64,000 nt of DNA from an uncultured Cytophagales bacterium (GTDB taxonomy: Bacteria; Bacteroidota; Bacteroidia; Cytophagales; Cyclobacteriaceae): the NCBI GenBank assembly GCA_913057175.1, contig CAJXNP010000005.1:284769-348768 (forward strand), read 5' to 3'. Below the pieces are notes generated by a model. It did not search any database and was not told the DNA's origin. It worked only from the letters and a program-made list of their open reading frames with translations. A program made the position numbers and the translations under genes. Below, piece by piece: positions 24,852 to 33,924 of this stretch (the first letter of the stretch is position 1; each line of letters begins with the position of its first letter).

Positions 24852-27656
24852 ATGCCTGAACAAGAAAAGAAACTTTTTCTGCTGGATGCCATGGCCCTGA
24901 TCTTCAGGGCGCATTTTGCTTTCAGTAAAAACCCCCGAGTGAATAGTAAAGGATTAAATACCGGTCCTATGCTGGGTTTTACCAATTCACTTCTTGAGAT
25001 TATCAATAAGGAAAAACCGACACATATTGGAGTGGCTTTTGATTCTATCGGGCCCACATTCAGGCACGAAAAATTTGAAGACTATAAGGCAACCCGCCAG
25101 GAAGCTCCCGAAGATATAAAGATGGCCATTCCTATTGTGAAGGACATTGTCCAGGCATTTAATATCCCGGTTATTGAGCTTAGCGGCTATGAAGCGGACG
25201 ATATCATTGGTACCCTGGCCAAGCAGGAAGTGAAAGAGGGGTTTACGGTTTTCATGATGACACCCGATAAGGACTATGCCCAGTTGGTGGAGGAAAAGAT
25301 CTTTTTGTACAAGCCCGCTTACATGGGAAATGCTGTGGATGTACTGGGAGTGGATGAAGTGCTGAAGAAATTTGATATTGAAAATGTCGATCAGGTTCGG
25401 GATGTTCTCGGCCTGCAGGGCGACAGCTCCGACAATATTCCGGGAATACCAGGTATTGGAGCAAAAACAGCGGTGAAACTGTTGCAGGAGTTCGGTTCAG
25501 TTGAAAATATCGTTGCAAATGCAGATAAATTGAAGGGGAAGCAACGGGAAAATGTTGAGAATTTTGGTCAACAGGGGATTCTTTCCAAAGAGTTGGCAAC
25601 CATTATCACAGATGTTCCCATTGAGATCCCCACAAGTATGCTGGAGTACAATGGCTGGAATGAAGAGAAGTTGAAGGAGATATTCAATGAATTGGAATTC
25701 CGTACTTTATCGAAGAGAATTTTCGGTGAGCAAGAGAAAATACCTGCAAAAGAAACTGAACAACTTTCCCTGTTTGAAGCAGCAACTCCAGCGGTTCAAA
25801 CGCCTGTTGAAGAAATTGAGGAAGAGCCCACTCCTGGGCAGCAAAGAAATCTTTACAATACCTTCCACGAGTATCATCTGGTTGAATCGGATGACCTGAT
25901 TGAGAGCCTGGTGAAGCATCTTTGCGCCCAAAAAGAATTCTGTTTTGATACGGAAACAACAGATATCAATGCCCGTGATGCGGAGCTGGTTGGATTCTCT
26001 TTTTCCTACCGGAAAGGTGAGGCTTATTATGTCCCTGTTCCGGAAGATCAGGCGAAAGCCCAAAAGATTGTGGAGAAATTCAGGCCTTGTTTTGAGAATG
26101 AAGAAATTGTCAAAATCGGGCAGAATATAAAATATGACTACATGGTGCTAAAAAACTATGGAGTGGAAGTGAAGGGAGAGATGTTTGATACCATGCTGGC
26201 ACACTACCTGTTTGAACCGGAAACCCGACACAACATGGATGTGATGGCGGAAAACTTCCTAAACTATTCGCCTGTTTCGATCGAAACGTTGATAGGCAAA
26301 AAAGGAGGAAAACAAGGTAGCATGCGTGAGGCCGATGTTCGCAAAGTGGCTGAGTATGCGGGGGAGGATGCGGATATTACCTATCAGTTAAAAGAAAAGT
26401 TTGAGCCAATCATCAAAGAAAGATCGTTGGAAAAGCTTTTTCATAAAGTAGAAGTTCCTTTATTAAAGGTGCTTGGGATCATGGAATATGAGGGGGTAAA
26501 AGTGGATAAAGATACGCTTTCGGAACTTTCCAAAGAAATGGAAGATGCCAGCCGAACCGTCGAGAAAGAGATCTATGAAATTGCAGGGGTGAATTTTAAC
26601 ATTGCTTCCCCAAAACAGCTTGGAGAAGTGCTTTTTGACAAATTGAAACTGGTTGAGAAACCAAAAAAGACCAAAACAGGTCAATATGCGACGGGTGAGG
26701 AAATACTCGCTCAACTGTCCGGTGAGCATGAGATCGCACAAAAGATCCTCGACTTTCGTCAATATCAAAAATTAAAATCTACCTATATCGACGCCTTGCC
26801 GCTGATGGTCAGCAAGGTGGATGGTCTGATCCATACCTCCTATAACCAGGCGGTGGCAGCAACAGGAAGGTTGAGCTCGACGAATCCCAACCTGCAGAAT
26901 ATTCCTATCCGAACGGAAAAAGGCAGGGAGATCCGAAAGGCGTTTATTCCCAGGTCAGATGAATTCATCATGATGTCTGCCGATTATTCACAAATAGAAT
27001 TGCGGATATTGGCAGCATTTTCTGGAGATAAAAACATGATCCAGGCTTTTAAAGAAGGGAAAGATATTCATGCGGCAACAGCTGCTAAGGTATTTAATTT
27101 ACCTCTTGAGGAGGTGACTTCCGAGCACAGAGGAAAAGCTAAATCTGTTAATTTCGGAATTAGTTACGGACAGACGGCGTTTGGATTAGCAAGGAACCTG
27201 GGTATTTCGAGAACTGAAGCCCAGGAAATTATCAATTCATACTTCAAAGAATTTTACCTGATTGGGGAATATATGGACAGGGTAATCAACGAAGCCCGGG
27301 AAAAGGAATACGTCGAAACCATCCTGGGAAGGAGAAGGTATTTGAGAGATATCAATTCCAAAAATGCAACCATGAGAGGTTTCGCTGAACGAAATGCGAT
27401 CAATGCTCCCATACAAGGTAGTGCGGCTGATATGATCAAGGTGGCCATGATCAATATTCAGAACTGGATGGATAAAGAAAAAGTGAAATCAAAAATGATC
27501 CTCCAGGTTCATGACGAATTGGTTTTTGATGTTCACAAATCAGAAAAGGACCTGATGGAAAAGAAGGTTCCTGAATTCATGAAAACAGCGATTGAGTTAG
27601 AGGTTCCGATGGATGTGGGGTTGGGTTTTGGCCAGAATTGGTTGGAAGCCCACTAA
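24852..27656 (+). CDS. polA: DNA polymerase I
   Basis: A 934-aa replication and repair polymerase. The N-terminal 5' nuclease domain is complete (YEADDIIGT; GDSSDNIPGIPGIGAKTA). The 3'-5' proofreading domain appears active because FDTETTDIN keeps the acidic Exo I residues. The polymerase domain has motif A (SADYSQIELRILA), motif B (RGKAKSVNFGISYGQ) and motif C (QVHDELVFD). The length is typical of Bacteroidota PolA. The 3' end overlaps by 4 nt the stop of a short gene on the other strand (27653-27814). Confidence 0.98.
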   Translation: MPEQEKKLFLLDAMALIFRAHFAFSKNPRVNSKGLNTGPMLGFTNSLLEIINKEKPTHIGVAFDSIGPTFRHEKFEDYKATRQEAPEDIKMAIPIVKDIVQAFNIPVIELSGYEADDIIGTLAKQEVKEGFTVFMMTPDKDYAQLVEEKIFLYKPAYMGNAVDVLGVDEVLKKFDIENVDQVRDVLGLQGDSSDNIPGIPGIGAKTAVKLLQEFGSVENIVANADKLKGKQRENVENFGQQGILSKELATIITDVPIEIPTSMLEYNGWNEEKLKEIFNELEFRTLSKRIFGEQEKIPAKETEQLSLFEAATPAVQTPVEEIEEEPTPGQQRNLYNTFHEYHLVESDDLIESLVKHLCAQKEFCFDTETTDINARDAELVGFSFSYRKGEAYYVPVPEDQAKAQKIVEKFRPCFENEEIVKIGQNIKYDYMVLKNYGVEVKGEMFDTMLAHYLFEPETRHNMDVMAENFLNYSPVSIETLIGKKGGKQGSMREADVRKVAEYAGEDADITYQLKEKFEPIIKERSLEKLFHKVEVPLLKVLGIMEYEGVKVDKDTLSELSKEMEDASRTVEKEIYEIAGVNFNIASPKQLGEVLFDKLKLVEKPKKTKTGQYATGEEILAQLSGEHEIAQKILDFRQYQKLKSTYIDALPLMVSKVDGLIHTSYNQAVAATGRLSSTNPNLQNIPIRTEKGREIRKAFIPRSDEFIMMSADYSQIELRILAAFSGDKNMIQAFKEGKDIHAATAAKVFNLPLEEVTSEHRGKAKSVNFGISYGQTAFGLARNLGISRTEAQEIINSYFKEFYLIGEYMDRVINEAREKEYVETILGRRRYLRDINSKNATMRGFAERNAINAPIQGSAADMIKVAMINIQNWMDKEKVKSKMILQVHDELVFDVHKSEKDLMEKKVPEFMKTAIELEVPMDVGLGFGQNWLEAH

Positions 27657-27814
27657 GTTTGTTTTTGGTTTATTAAGTTCTTTTCAAAATCCTTTTGTCC
27701 CTGCTTTAAATATTCAAGAATTTGATCAGGAGTCATTTCGGAAATTTCAGAATTTATTCGGGACCTTATTTCTCTCATCATTTTTACACTATCAAATTTT
27801 TTTTTAGTCTTCAT
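27653..27814 (-). CDS. 53-aa partner of the PIN-domain protein (putative antitoxin)
   Basis: A 53-aa lysine/glutamate-rich reading frame (starting MKTKKKFDSVKMMREIRSR and continuing MTPDQILEYLKQGQK). The ATG overlaps the last 11 nt of the PIN gene, indicating translational coupling, and the TAG overlaps the polA stop from the opposite strand. Its composition and short helical character fit the small antidote-like proteins that accompany PIN-domain proteins in Bacteroidota. Toxin-first order is less common. No DNA-binding fold is obvious. Assignment as antitoxin rests on context and composition. Confidence 0.72.
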   Translation of the reverse strand: MKTKKKFDSVKMMREIRSRINSEISEMTPDQILEYLKQGQKDFEKNLINQKQT

Positions 27815-28265
27815 GATCTATTAACTCTTTAGGTGATCGAATATCTAAAGTTTGATATCCATTTTTAATACTGACAGAATTATAACCTCTAATCCTTTGA
27901 ACATTTACAATATGTTTAAAATTCCAACTTACCAATATGTCTGTTTTGTTAACAGTCGCGGTTGCGATATGAATACAATCTTCAAGGCTAGACTGTCCAA
28001 TGACCTTTTCTTTTATATACTCATTTGCAAGTTGAATTGATTCATTGGTTACTTTTATTAGTTCAAAGTTGATGTTTAATTCATTCAAAAGGGTTTTAAC
28101 TTTTTCAGGCGCTTTGTTTAATTCCTTTTCTGTCAAATCAGAAATTATTAAATCATATTTACCTTTCGAAATTTCGATGAAAAGTTGTTTTGTAACAAGA
28201 TTAAACTCATCATCAAAATAACCTCCAATAACTGATGTGTCGATATAAATTTTTAGCGTCTTCAA
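27804..28265 (-). CDS. PIN-domain protein (putative VapC-like ribonuclease toxin)
   Basis: A 153-aa PIN-fold protein. Acidic residues expected of the metal site are visible: IYIDTSVIGGYFDDE (Asp near 8), SDLTEKEL (Glu near 46) and LEDCIHIATATV (Asp near 105), plus DILVSWNFKHI. PIN toxins cleave RNA, and their activity is restrained by a co-expressed partner. Here the partner is probably the 53-aa frame overlapping its 3' end. The pair is AT-rich compared with polA. It could be a stand-alone nuclease if the small frame is not expressed. Confidence 0.85.
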   Translation of the reverse strand: MKTLKIYIDTSVIGGYFDDEFNLVTKQLFIEISKGKYDLIISDLTEKELNKAPEKVKTLLNELNINFELIKVTNESIQLANEYIKEKVIGQSSLEDCIHIATATVNKTDILVSWNFKHIVNVQRIRGYNSVSIKNGYQTLDIRSPKELIDHED

Positions 28266-28374
28266 TGAATATAAAAGTTACTGTTTAATGTGTCAATATT
28301 GTTCGAAAATGTTTAAATAACCAATAAATTAAATTTTACCGATTTCAGATAAGCTTCCCTTTCCAACCTTCCTC

Positions 28375-28683
28375 TCAAAAAAACTTTACATCCTTGATCA
28401 ACCCCTCATCCACATGCTCGTACAAAACATCCATTACTTTTTGCCGGGCAATTGTCAGTTCCTGGCGAAGGGCCGGAGAGTTGATCTTTGCATAAAGCAC
28501 CTTATTTTTAATGTAAACCTTTTCCGTTCTTCTGGCAATAGGTGTTCCCATGATCTCCTCCCAGTTCGCGATCAGCTTGTTCTCATCGAATTTGTCCTTG
28601 ATCCGGTAGCTTTTCAGCAGGTCTTCAATGACATTTTTTACTGTACTGGTTTCCGATCTTCTCTTTTCTTCATTATTCTTCAT
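28375..28683 (-). CDS. DUF721 (DciA-like) protein
   Basis: A 102-aa DUF721 protein (VKNVIEDLLKSYRIKDKF ... NWEEIMGTPIARRTEKVYIKNKVLYAKINSPALRQELTIARQ). DciA of the same family helps load the replicative helicase in bacteria lacking DnaC. It overlaps the recF 3' end by 11 nt, placing it in a replication/repair operon. Whether it loads helicase here is inferred from family and context. Confidence 0.9.
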   Translation of the reverse strand: MKNNEEKRRSETSTVKNVIEDLLKSYRIKDKFDENKLIANWEEIMGTPIARRTEKVYIKNKVLYAKINSPALRQELTIARQKVMDVLYEHVDEGLIKDVKFF

Positions 28684-29788
28684 GGGCGTATTGTTTTACT
28701 TTGCCATTTTCGACGTAGATGACATTGACCTCAGAATCAAGGCCTTTGGTAAAATGAATGGTTCGTTCCGGTCGGGCATCGGTAATGAATACCTGGCCGA
28801 ACTGATGATCGTTGATCATCTTTACCAGCTTTTCAATCCGGTGATCATCCAGCTTATCAAAAATATCATCTAATAATAAGATGGGCTTGAACCCCTTCTT
28901 ATTTTTCAGGATGTCAAATTGCGCCAATTTTATGGCAATTAAAAATGATTTTTGCTGTCCCTGTGAACCAAATTTTTTCAGTGGATATCCGTCGATCTTA
29001 AATACAAAATCATCCCGGTGGATGCCAACCGTCGTTCTTTGTAATGCCAGGTCTTTTTTCAATGCATTCCTGAACTGCAATTCAAAATCCTCATCTATGG
29101 CGGATGATTGGTACTTTAAGCTGATCTTTTCTTTTTTTTCGGAGATAATTTCGTAGTGATGCGTCAGCTTGGGAATAAACTCCTGACAAAATTCCTTTCT
29201 TATTTTACTTAAATAAATAGATTCCCTGATCAGGATCAGGTCATAAGGCTCAATCAGATCGTGGTTCACTTTACTACTTTCCGCAAATGTTTTGATCAGC
29301 TCGTTTCTTCTTTTTAAAGCTTTTGAATAATTGATCAGATGTTCCAGGTAATCCCGGTTTAGCTGAGCAATGAGGCTATCAAAAAATTTCCGTCTGATTT
29401 CACTCCCTTCTGTGATCAGTTCCGAATCATTGGGTGCAACCAGCACAACAGGTAAATGGCCAATGTGGTCACTGGCTTTTTCCAGCTGATTCTTTCCTTC
29501 AAATATTTTCTTTTTCTCTCCCCGCACCAGGCTGCAGCGAATAATCACTTTCTTTTCTTTGTGAATGAATCCGCCGATGATTGAAAAGAAATCCGTATCG
29601 TGTTGAATATTTTGCTGATCGACCGGATTGAATGCGCTTTTGGTTATGGATAAATAATGTATCGCATCGAGCAGGTTGGTCTTGCCACTTCCGTTATCCC
29701 CCACCAGGCAATTGATGTCTTGAGAGAACAAGACATCAAGATGCCCATAGTTCTTGAATTGACTCAATTTCAGATTTTCGAGATACAT
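28673..29788 (-). CDS. recF: DNA replication/repair protein RecF
   Basis: A 371-aa SMC-like ATPase that, with RecO and RecR, loads RecA onto gapped DNA. Walker A is GDNGSGKT (30-37), Walker B is ILLLDDIFDKLDDHR, and the signature region is GSQGQQKSFLIAIKLAQF. Length is normal. It overlaps the downstream DUF721 gene by 11 nt. It is divergent from pdhA, with 108 nt between the two starts that must hold both promoters. Confidence 0.96.
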   Translation of the reverse strand: MYLENLKLSQFKNYGHLDVLFSQDINCLVGDNGSGKTNLLDAIHYLSITKSAFNPVDQQNIQHDTDFFSIIGGFIHKEKKVIIRCSLVRGEKKKIFEGKNQLEKASDHIGHLPVVLVAPNDSELITEGSEIRRKFFDSLIAQLNRDYLEHLINYSKALKRRNELIKTFAESSKVNHDLIEPYDLILIRESIYLSKIRKEFCQEFIPKLTHHYEIISEKKEKISLKYQSSAIDEDFELQFRNALKKDLALQRTTVGIHRDDFVFKIDGYPLKKFGSQGQQKSFLIAIKLAQFDILKNKKGFKPILLLDDIFDKLDDHRIEKLVKMINDHQFGQVFITDARPERTIHFTKGLDSEVNVIYVENGKVKQYAHEE

Positions 29789-29896
29789 TAATTTCTTTGT
29801 TGAATGATTTTAATTAACTTCGCAAGTCCATTTTAAACCCAGGCAAAAACTGGGTTTCTTTTTACGGAAAACATAACTATTACTAACATTTCTTTT

Positions 29897-30928
29897 ATGG
29901 CAAGTACGACTCAAAATAAAAAGAAAAAAACAACTTCAAAGGCCGAATTTTCCAAAGATACATATATGTATTGGTTTGAAAGCATGATGCTGATGAGAAG
30001 GTTTGAGGAAAAAGCCGGGCAGATGTACGGGCAGCAAAAGATCAGGGGTTTCTGTCACCTTTATATCGGACAGGAAGCTTGTGCGGCTGGTAGCGTTTCG
30101 GCATTAAAAGAAGGCGATAAATACATCACTGCTTACAGAGACCATGCTCACCCGTTGGCTTTAGGATCAGATCCAAATGCTATCATGGCAGAATTATATG
30201 GAAAAGCTACTGGTATTTCAAAAGGAAAAGGTGGATCCATGCACATGTTTGACAAGGAAAAGGGATTCTTTGGAGGCCATGGGATTGTTGGTGGTCAGAT
30301 ACCACTTGGAATAGGGATCGCATTTGCAGAAAAGTATAATAAATCCGGTAAACTTTGTATGACCTACATGGGAGATGGTGCTGTACGACAAGGCGCATTC
30401 CACGAGTCGCTAAACCTTGCCATGCATTATTCATTACCGGTGATATTTGTAATTGAGAACAATGGATATGCGATGGGTACAAGCGTTGCCCGAACGTCAA
30501 ATGTACATGACCTGTATAAATTAGGCGAGGCCTATGACATGCCATCTAAAGCGGTGGATGCCATGAAAGTGGAAGATGTCCACAAAGCGGTAGCAGAAGC
30601 CGCCGAAAGAGCCCGAAAAGGAGATGGGCCTACCTTGCTGGAGTTCAGGACTTACAGATACAAAGGGCACTCCATGTCAGATCCGGCCAAGTATCGAACA
30701 AAGGAAGAAGTCGAAGCTTACAAAAAGCAGGATCCGCTTGAGCAGGTGAAAAATACAATTATCAAACAAAAATTTGCGACTGAGGAGGAACTGAAGAAAA
30801 TAGAGGCAAAAATTAAGGAAAAAGTCAATGAATCAGTGAAATTCGCTGAAGAATCACCATATCCTGATGCTTCAGAACTGTTCAAAGACGTCTATGTACA
30901 AGAAGATTATCCATTTATTGTGGAATAA
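29897..30928 (+). CDS. pdhA: Pyruvate dehydrogenase E1 component, alpha subunit
   Basis: A 343-aa thiamine-diphosphate enzyme subunit that decarboxylates pyruvate. The ThDP motif is GDGAVRQGAFHESLNLA. The HHH-type loop (YRDHAHPLALG) and the regulatory-loop region (YRYKGHSMSDPAKYRTKEEV) are standard. The E1-beta and E2 genes are not adjacent and E3 (lpd) lies at 15766-17160. The N-terminus carries a Lys-rich stretch (NKKKKTTSKAEF). It is divergent from recF. Possible promoter TTTG / TAACTTCG at 29796-29822. Confidence 0.96.
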   Translation: MASTTQNKKKKTTSKAEFSKDTYMYWFESMMLMRRFEEKAGQMYGQQKIRGFCHLYIGQEACAAGSVSALKEGDKYITAYRDHAHPLALGSDPNAIMAELYGKATGISKGKGGSMHMFDKEKGFFGGHGIVGGQIPLGIGIAFAEKYNKSGKLCMTYMGDGAVRQGAFHESLNLAMHYSLPVIFVIENNGYAMGTSVARTSNVHDLYKLGEAYDMPSKAVDAMKVEDVHKAVAEAAERARKGDGPTLLEFRTYRYKGHSMSDPAKYRTKEEVEAYKKQDPLEQVKNTIIKQKFATEEELKKIEAKIKEKVNESVKFAEESPYPDASELFKDVYVQEDYPFIVE

Positions 30929-30931
30929 ATC

Positions 30932-30960
30932 ATTGTTTTTCAGAGAAAATACTATTTTTG
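30932..30960 (+). promoter_or_regulatory. Bacteroidota-type promoter upstream of the TPR membrane gene
   Basis: TATTTTTG at 30953-30960 fits the TANNTTTG -7 box. ATTG 17 nt upstream is a weak -33 element. Distance to the start codon (30984) leaves a leader of about 17 nt. Confidence 0.5.
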
Positions 30961-30983
30961 CACCCTGAATTTTTTCAAGTGAG

Positions 30984-31694
30984 ATGGCAACAAAGACAAA
31001 AAAGAAAGCGGAAAGTGGAAATGAACTTCTGGAAAGTTCGGAAGCGTTAGCGGATCAGCTAACCAAGGGGGAACAATTCTTAGAAAAAAATAAGCGTCCG
31101 GTATTTATCATCGGTGGAGCAGTAGCAATTGTCATTCTGGGATATTTTGGATTCAATTATTACAAAACCACTCAGAATGAGAAAGCGCAAACTGAGATAT
31201 TCCAGGCACAATATTATTTTGAGCAAGACAGCCTTCAAAAAGCTTTAATGGGTGACGGAAACAATCTTGGATTTCTCGATATTATCGAAGATTACCCCAT
31301 GTCGAAGGCAGGAAATTTGGCACATTTTTATACGGGGACAATTTATTTGAAGCAAGGTGAGTACGACAATGCGATCGAGCATTTAGAAAAATTCAGCTCA
31401 AATGATTTGCTTATTCAGGCCCGCACATACAGTTTAATAGGTGATGCCATGATGGAGCAGGGACACTATGCCGATGCAGCCGATCAATACATGAAGGCTG
31501 CAAATCATAAACCTAATGAATTTACAACTCCTGGATATTTGACCAAGGCAGCTTTGGCAAATGAAAAATTGGGCGATGTTCAGGCGGCATTGAAGGCATA
31601 CAACGAGATCATCGATAAGTATGAAGAATCTGCGGAGTATCACAATGCACTCAAACAGAAGGCTAAATTGGAAGCAAAACAGAAATCAAGTTAA
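30984..31694 (+). CDS. TPR-repeat membrane protein (YfgM-like)
   Basis: A 236-aa protein. A short acidic cytoplasmic N-terminus (ESSEALADQLTKGEQFLEKNK) is followed by one membrane helix (about 37-57, PVFIIGGAVAIVILGYFGFNYY) and three to four TPR units to the C-terminus (for example KAGNLAHFYTGTIYLKQGEYDNAIEHLEKF). Topology is probably N-in with the TPRs periplasmic, as in YfgM, which works with the SecYEG/PpiD chaperone network. Function here is inferred only from this layout. An intrinsic terminator follows. Confidence 0.85.
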   Translation: MATKTKKKAESGNELLESSEALADQLTKGEQFLEKNKRPVFIIGGAVAIVILGYFGFNYYKTTQNEKAQTEIFQAQYYFEQDSLQKALMGDGNNLGFLDIIEDYPMSKAGNLAHFYTGTIYLKQGEYDNAIEHLEKFSSNDLLIQARTYSLIGDAMMEQGHYADAADQYMKAANHKPNEFTTPGYLTKAALANEKLGDVQAALKAYNEIIDKYEESAEYHNALKQKAKLEAKQKSS

Positions 31695-31713
31695 TTGTAA
31701 AGAAATAAAGCTT

Positions 31714-31750
31714 AAAAGGGATAAAGTCTGCAAGCTTTATCCCTTTTTTT
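31714..31750 (+). terminator. Intrinsic terminator between the TPR gene and ribH
   Basis: A strong stem: AAAAGGGATAAAG (31714-31726) pairs with CTTTATCCCTTTT (31735-31747), 8-nt loop, followed by T-residues. The stem precedes ribH, so ribH needs its own promoter. Confidence 0.85.
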
Positions 31751-31763
31751 ATACCAATACACA

Positions 31764-32240
31764 ATGGCAACATCAAATAAAAACCTAAGCTCGTTTACCG
31801 AAAAAAATATCGATAGGATCAATAACAAGAAATTTGGGATTGTAGTTTCGGAATGGAACAATGAAATCACAGATGCATTGTTTGAAGGGGCGTATAGTAC
31901 TTTATTGGATTTAGGAGCTAAAAAAGAGAACATCATCAAAAGCTATGTGCCGGGAAGCTTTGAATTGTCGCTGGGTGCTCAATGGATGGCTAAGCAAAAA
32001 GAAATTGATGCTGTCATTTGCCTGGGTTGTGTGATCCAGGGAGAGACTCCGCACTTCGATTATATCTGTCAGGCTGTAGCAAATGGCATTACCAATGTGG
32101 GTTTAAAATATGATAAACCTGTTGTTTTTGGTGTGCTGACCACCAATGATCAAAAGCAGGCAATGGATCGGGCAGGAGGAAGACATGGGAATAAAGGGGA
32201 TGAAGCAGCCGTTACAGCTGTAAAAATGTTAGGATTTTAA
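31764..32240 (+). CDS. ribH: 6,7-dimethyl-8-ribityllumazine synthase
   Basis: A 158-aa riboflavin-pathway enzyme that condenses the pyrimidinedione with dihydroxybutanone phosphate. Conserved sites are FGIVVSEWNNEITDALFEGA, YVPGSFELSLGAQWMA, and GCVIQGETPHFDYICQAVANGITNV with the catalytic His. The family forms icosahedral or pentameric shells. No other riboflavin genes are nearby. It starts 13 nt after the terminator stem. Confidence 0.97.
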   Translation: MATSNKNLSSFTEKNIDRINNKKFGIVVSEWNNEITDALFEGAYSTLLDLGAKKENIIKSYVPGSFELSLGAQWMAKQKEIDAVICLGCVIQGETPHFDYICQAVANGITNVGLKYDKPVVFGVLTTNDQKQAMDRAGGRHGNKGDEAAVTAVKMLGF

Positions 32241-32267
32241 TAATATTTTTCTTTTATAGATCGCAAG

Positions 32268-33587
32268 ATGAAAGTATTAAAATTTGGAGGAACATCAGTA
32301 GGAAAGCCTGATAGAATGCATCAGGTAGCATCGATCATCACAAATGATGATTCAAAAAAAATTGTCGTATTGTCAGCCTTATCCGGCACCACCAACTCAT
32401 TGGTTCAGATCGGTGAATTTTTAAGTCGAAAAATGCTTAAGGAGGCCGAATCAACAATAGATGATCTTTACAAACATTATCTCGATTTTTGTCCTTCGCT
32501 GGTAGAAAAAAAGGAATACAGGAATAAGGTAAGGTCGATCATTGATGAACACTTTACTTTTATCAGATCTTTGCTAAACCGGTCATTTTCGGGAGTATAT
32601 AATCGGGAATTGCTGGCACAAGGTGAATTGATGTCAACAAAAATGTTTCACCAATACCTTCAGGAAATCGGTGTGAATTCGACACTTCTTCCGGCTCTGG
32701 AATTTATGGCCATCAATCAAAACGATGAGCCGGATATGGATTATATCAAAAGCCACTTAAAGGATTTGCTGGACAATACCGAAGAGGCAGACATATACAT
32801 TACGCAGGGATACATATGCCAAAACGCGCTGAATGAAATTGACAATTTGAAAAGGGGAGGGAGCGATTATACGGCTACGTTAATTGGAGCAGCCATCGAT
32901 GCGGAAGTAGTACAGATCTGGACGGATATTGATGGCATGCATAACAATGATCCCAGGATTGTAGACAAAACCTACCCCATTGCTGAGTTGTCATTCAATG
33001 AAGCCTCAGAGTTGGCTTATTTTGGAGCCAAGATCCTTCATCCATCTTCCATTCTTCCCGTACTACAATATAATGTACCCGTACAACTAAAAAACACTAT
33101 GGAACCAGACGCACATGGAACGCTCATCAGTTCAGAGGAAAAGACTAAACAGGTAAAGGCCATTGCAGCAAAAGATGGGATTACCGCAATAAAAATTAAG
33201 TCTACCCGAATGCTGCTGGCTTATGGCTTCCTGACGAAGGTGTTTGAGATCTTTGAGAAGTACAGGACTCCCATCGACATGATCACCACATCAGAGGTAG
33301 CTGTTTCTTTGACAATTGATAATGATGAATATCTAAAGGAAATAGTCGAAGAATTAAAAATATTTGGGCAGGTCACCATTGATAAAAAGCAGACCATTGT
33401 CTGTATCGTCGGGAACCAGATTGCCGAGAAAAAAGGATTGGTCAGGAAGATTTTTGATGCTTTGGAACACATCCCTATCAGGATGATTTCATATGGTGGA
33501 AGCAAATACAATGTTTCTGTCTTAATCGACACCAACTACAAAAAGGAAGCCCTGCAAGTGTTGAATAAGGGCTTGTTTGATCTCTAA
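32268..33587 (+). CDS. lysC: Monofunctional aspartate kinase
   Basis: A 439-aa first enzyme of the aspartate family pathway. The N-terminal KFGGTSVGKPDRM is the ATP/aspartate site. QIWTDIDGMHNNDPR and ELAYFGAKILHP are the typical kinase-domain signatures. The last ~150 residues form a tandem ACT region, so lysine and/or threonine feedback is expected. It is not fused to homoserine dehydrogenase. It lies 27 nt behind ribH on the same strand. Confidence 0.95.
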   Translation: MKVLKFGGTSVGKPDRMHQVASIITNDDSKKIVVLSALSGTTNSLVQIGEFLSRKMLKEAESTIDDLYKHYLDFCPSLVEKKEYRNKVRSIIDEHFTFIRSLLNRSFSGVYNRELLAQGELMSTKMFHQYLQEIGVNSTLLPALEFMAINQNDEPDMDYIKSHLKDLLDNTEEADIYITQGYICQNALNEIDNLKRGGSDYTATLIGAAIDAEVVQIWTDIDGMHNNDPRIVDKTYPIAELSFNEASELAYFGAKILHPSSILPVLQYNVPVQLKNTMEPDAHGTLISSEEKTKQVKAIAAKDGITAIKIKSTRMLLAYGFLTKVFEIFEKYRTPIDMITTSEVAVSLTIDNDEYLKEIVEELKIFGQVTIDKKQTIVCIVGNQIAEKKGLVRKIFDALEHIPIRMISYGGSKYNVSVLIDTNYKKEALQVLNKGLFDL

Positions 33588-33595
33588 AAAGCCCA

Positions 33596-33617
33596 GACCT
33601 TCTAAGGTCGACCCTTT
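33596..33617 (+). terminator. Possible terminator after aspartate kinase
   Basis: A short stem GACCTT / AAGGTC with a 2-nt loop, then GACCCTTTTT. The stem is only 6 bp, so this is tentative. Confidence 0.4.
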
Positions 33618-33674
33618 TTGAGGTGAAATGCTGGGAAATCGCTTTGAAGAATTTCACACATTGAAATAAAACTC

Positions 33675-33780
33675 AAATTTTGACTTGAACTATACAATCA
33701 TTCTCCTTTTTTGAGGAGATTCAATGCCATTAAATTAAAGGGGGTTTTACTTAAAAACTATATAATTCAAGTCAAGATTT
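33675..33780. repeat. MITE-like inverted-repeat element
   Basis: 20-bp arms, AAATTTTGACTTGAACTATA (33675-33694) and TATAATTCAAGTCAAGATTT (33761-33780), pair with two mismatches. An inner hairpin, TTCTCC/GGAGAT, sits between them. No gene is seen in 33588-33924; the remaining bases look like a plain AT-rich leader. Confidence 0.75.
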
Positions 33781-33924
33781 CGTCAATCTCAAAGTTAAAA
33801 GCGATTCCCCCGGCATAAATGTCAGATAGAAACAGAATTTAAAAAATGTTTTATCTGATAAATTTCATTGTGATTGATAATTGCATTAGCTTAAAGATAC
33901 CTTTTTGAATGAGTGATCGCTGGT

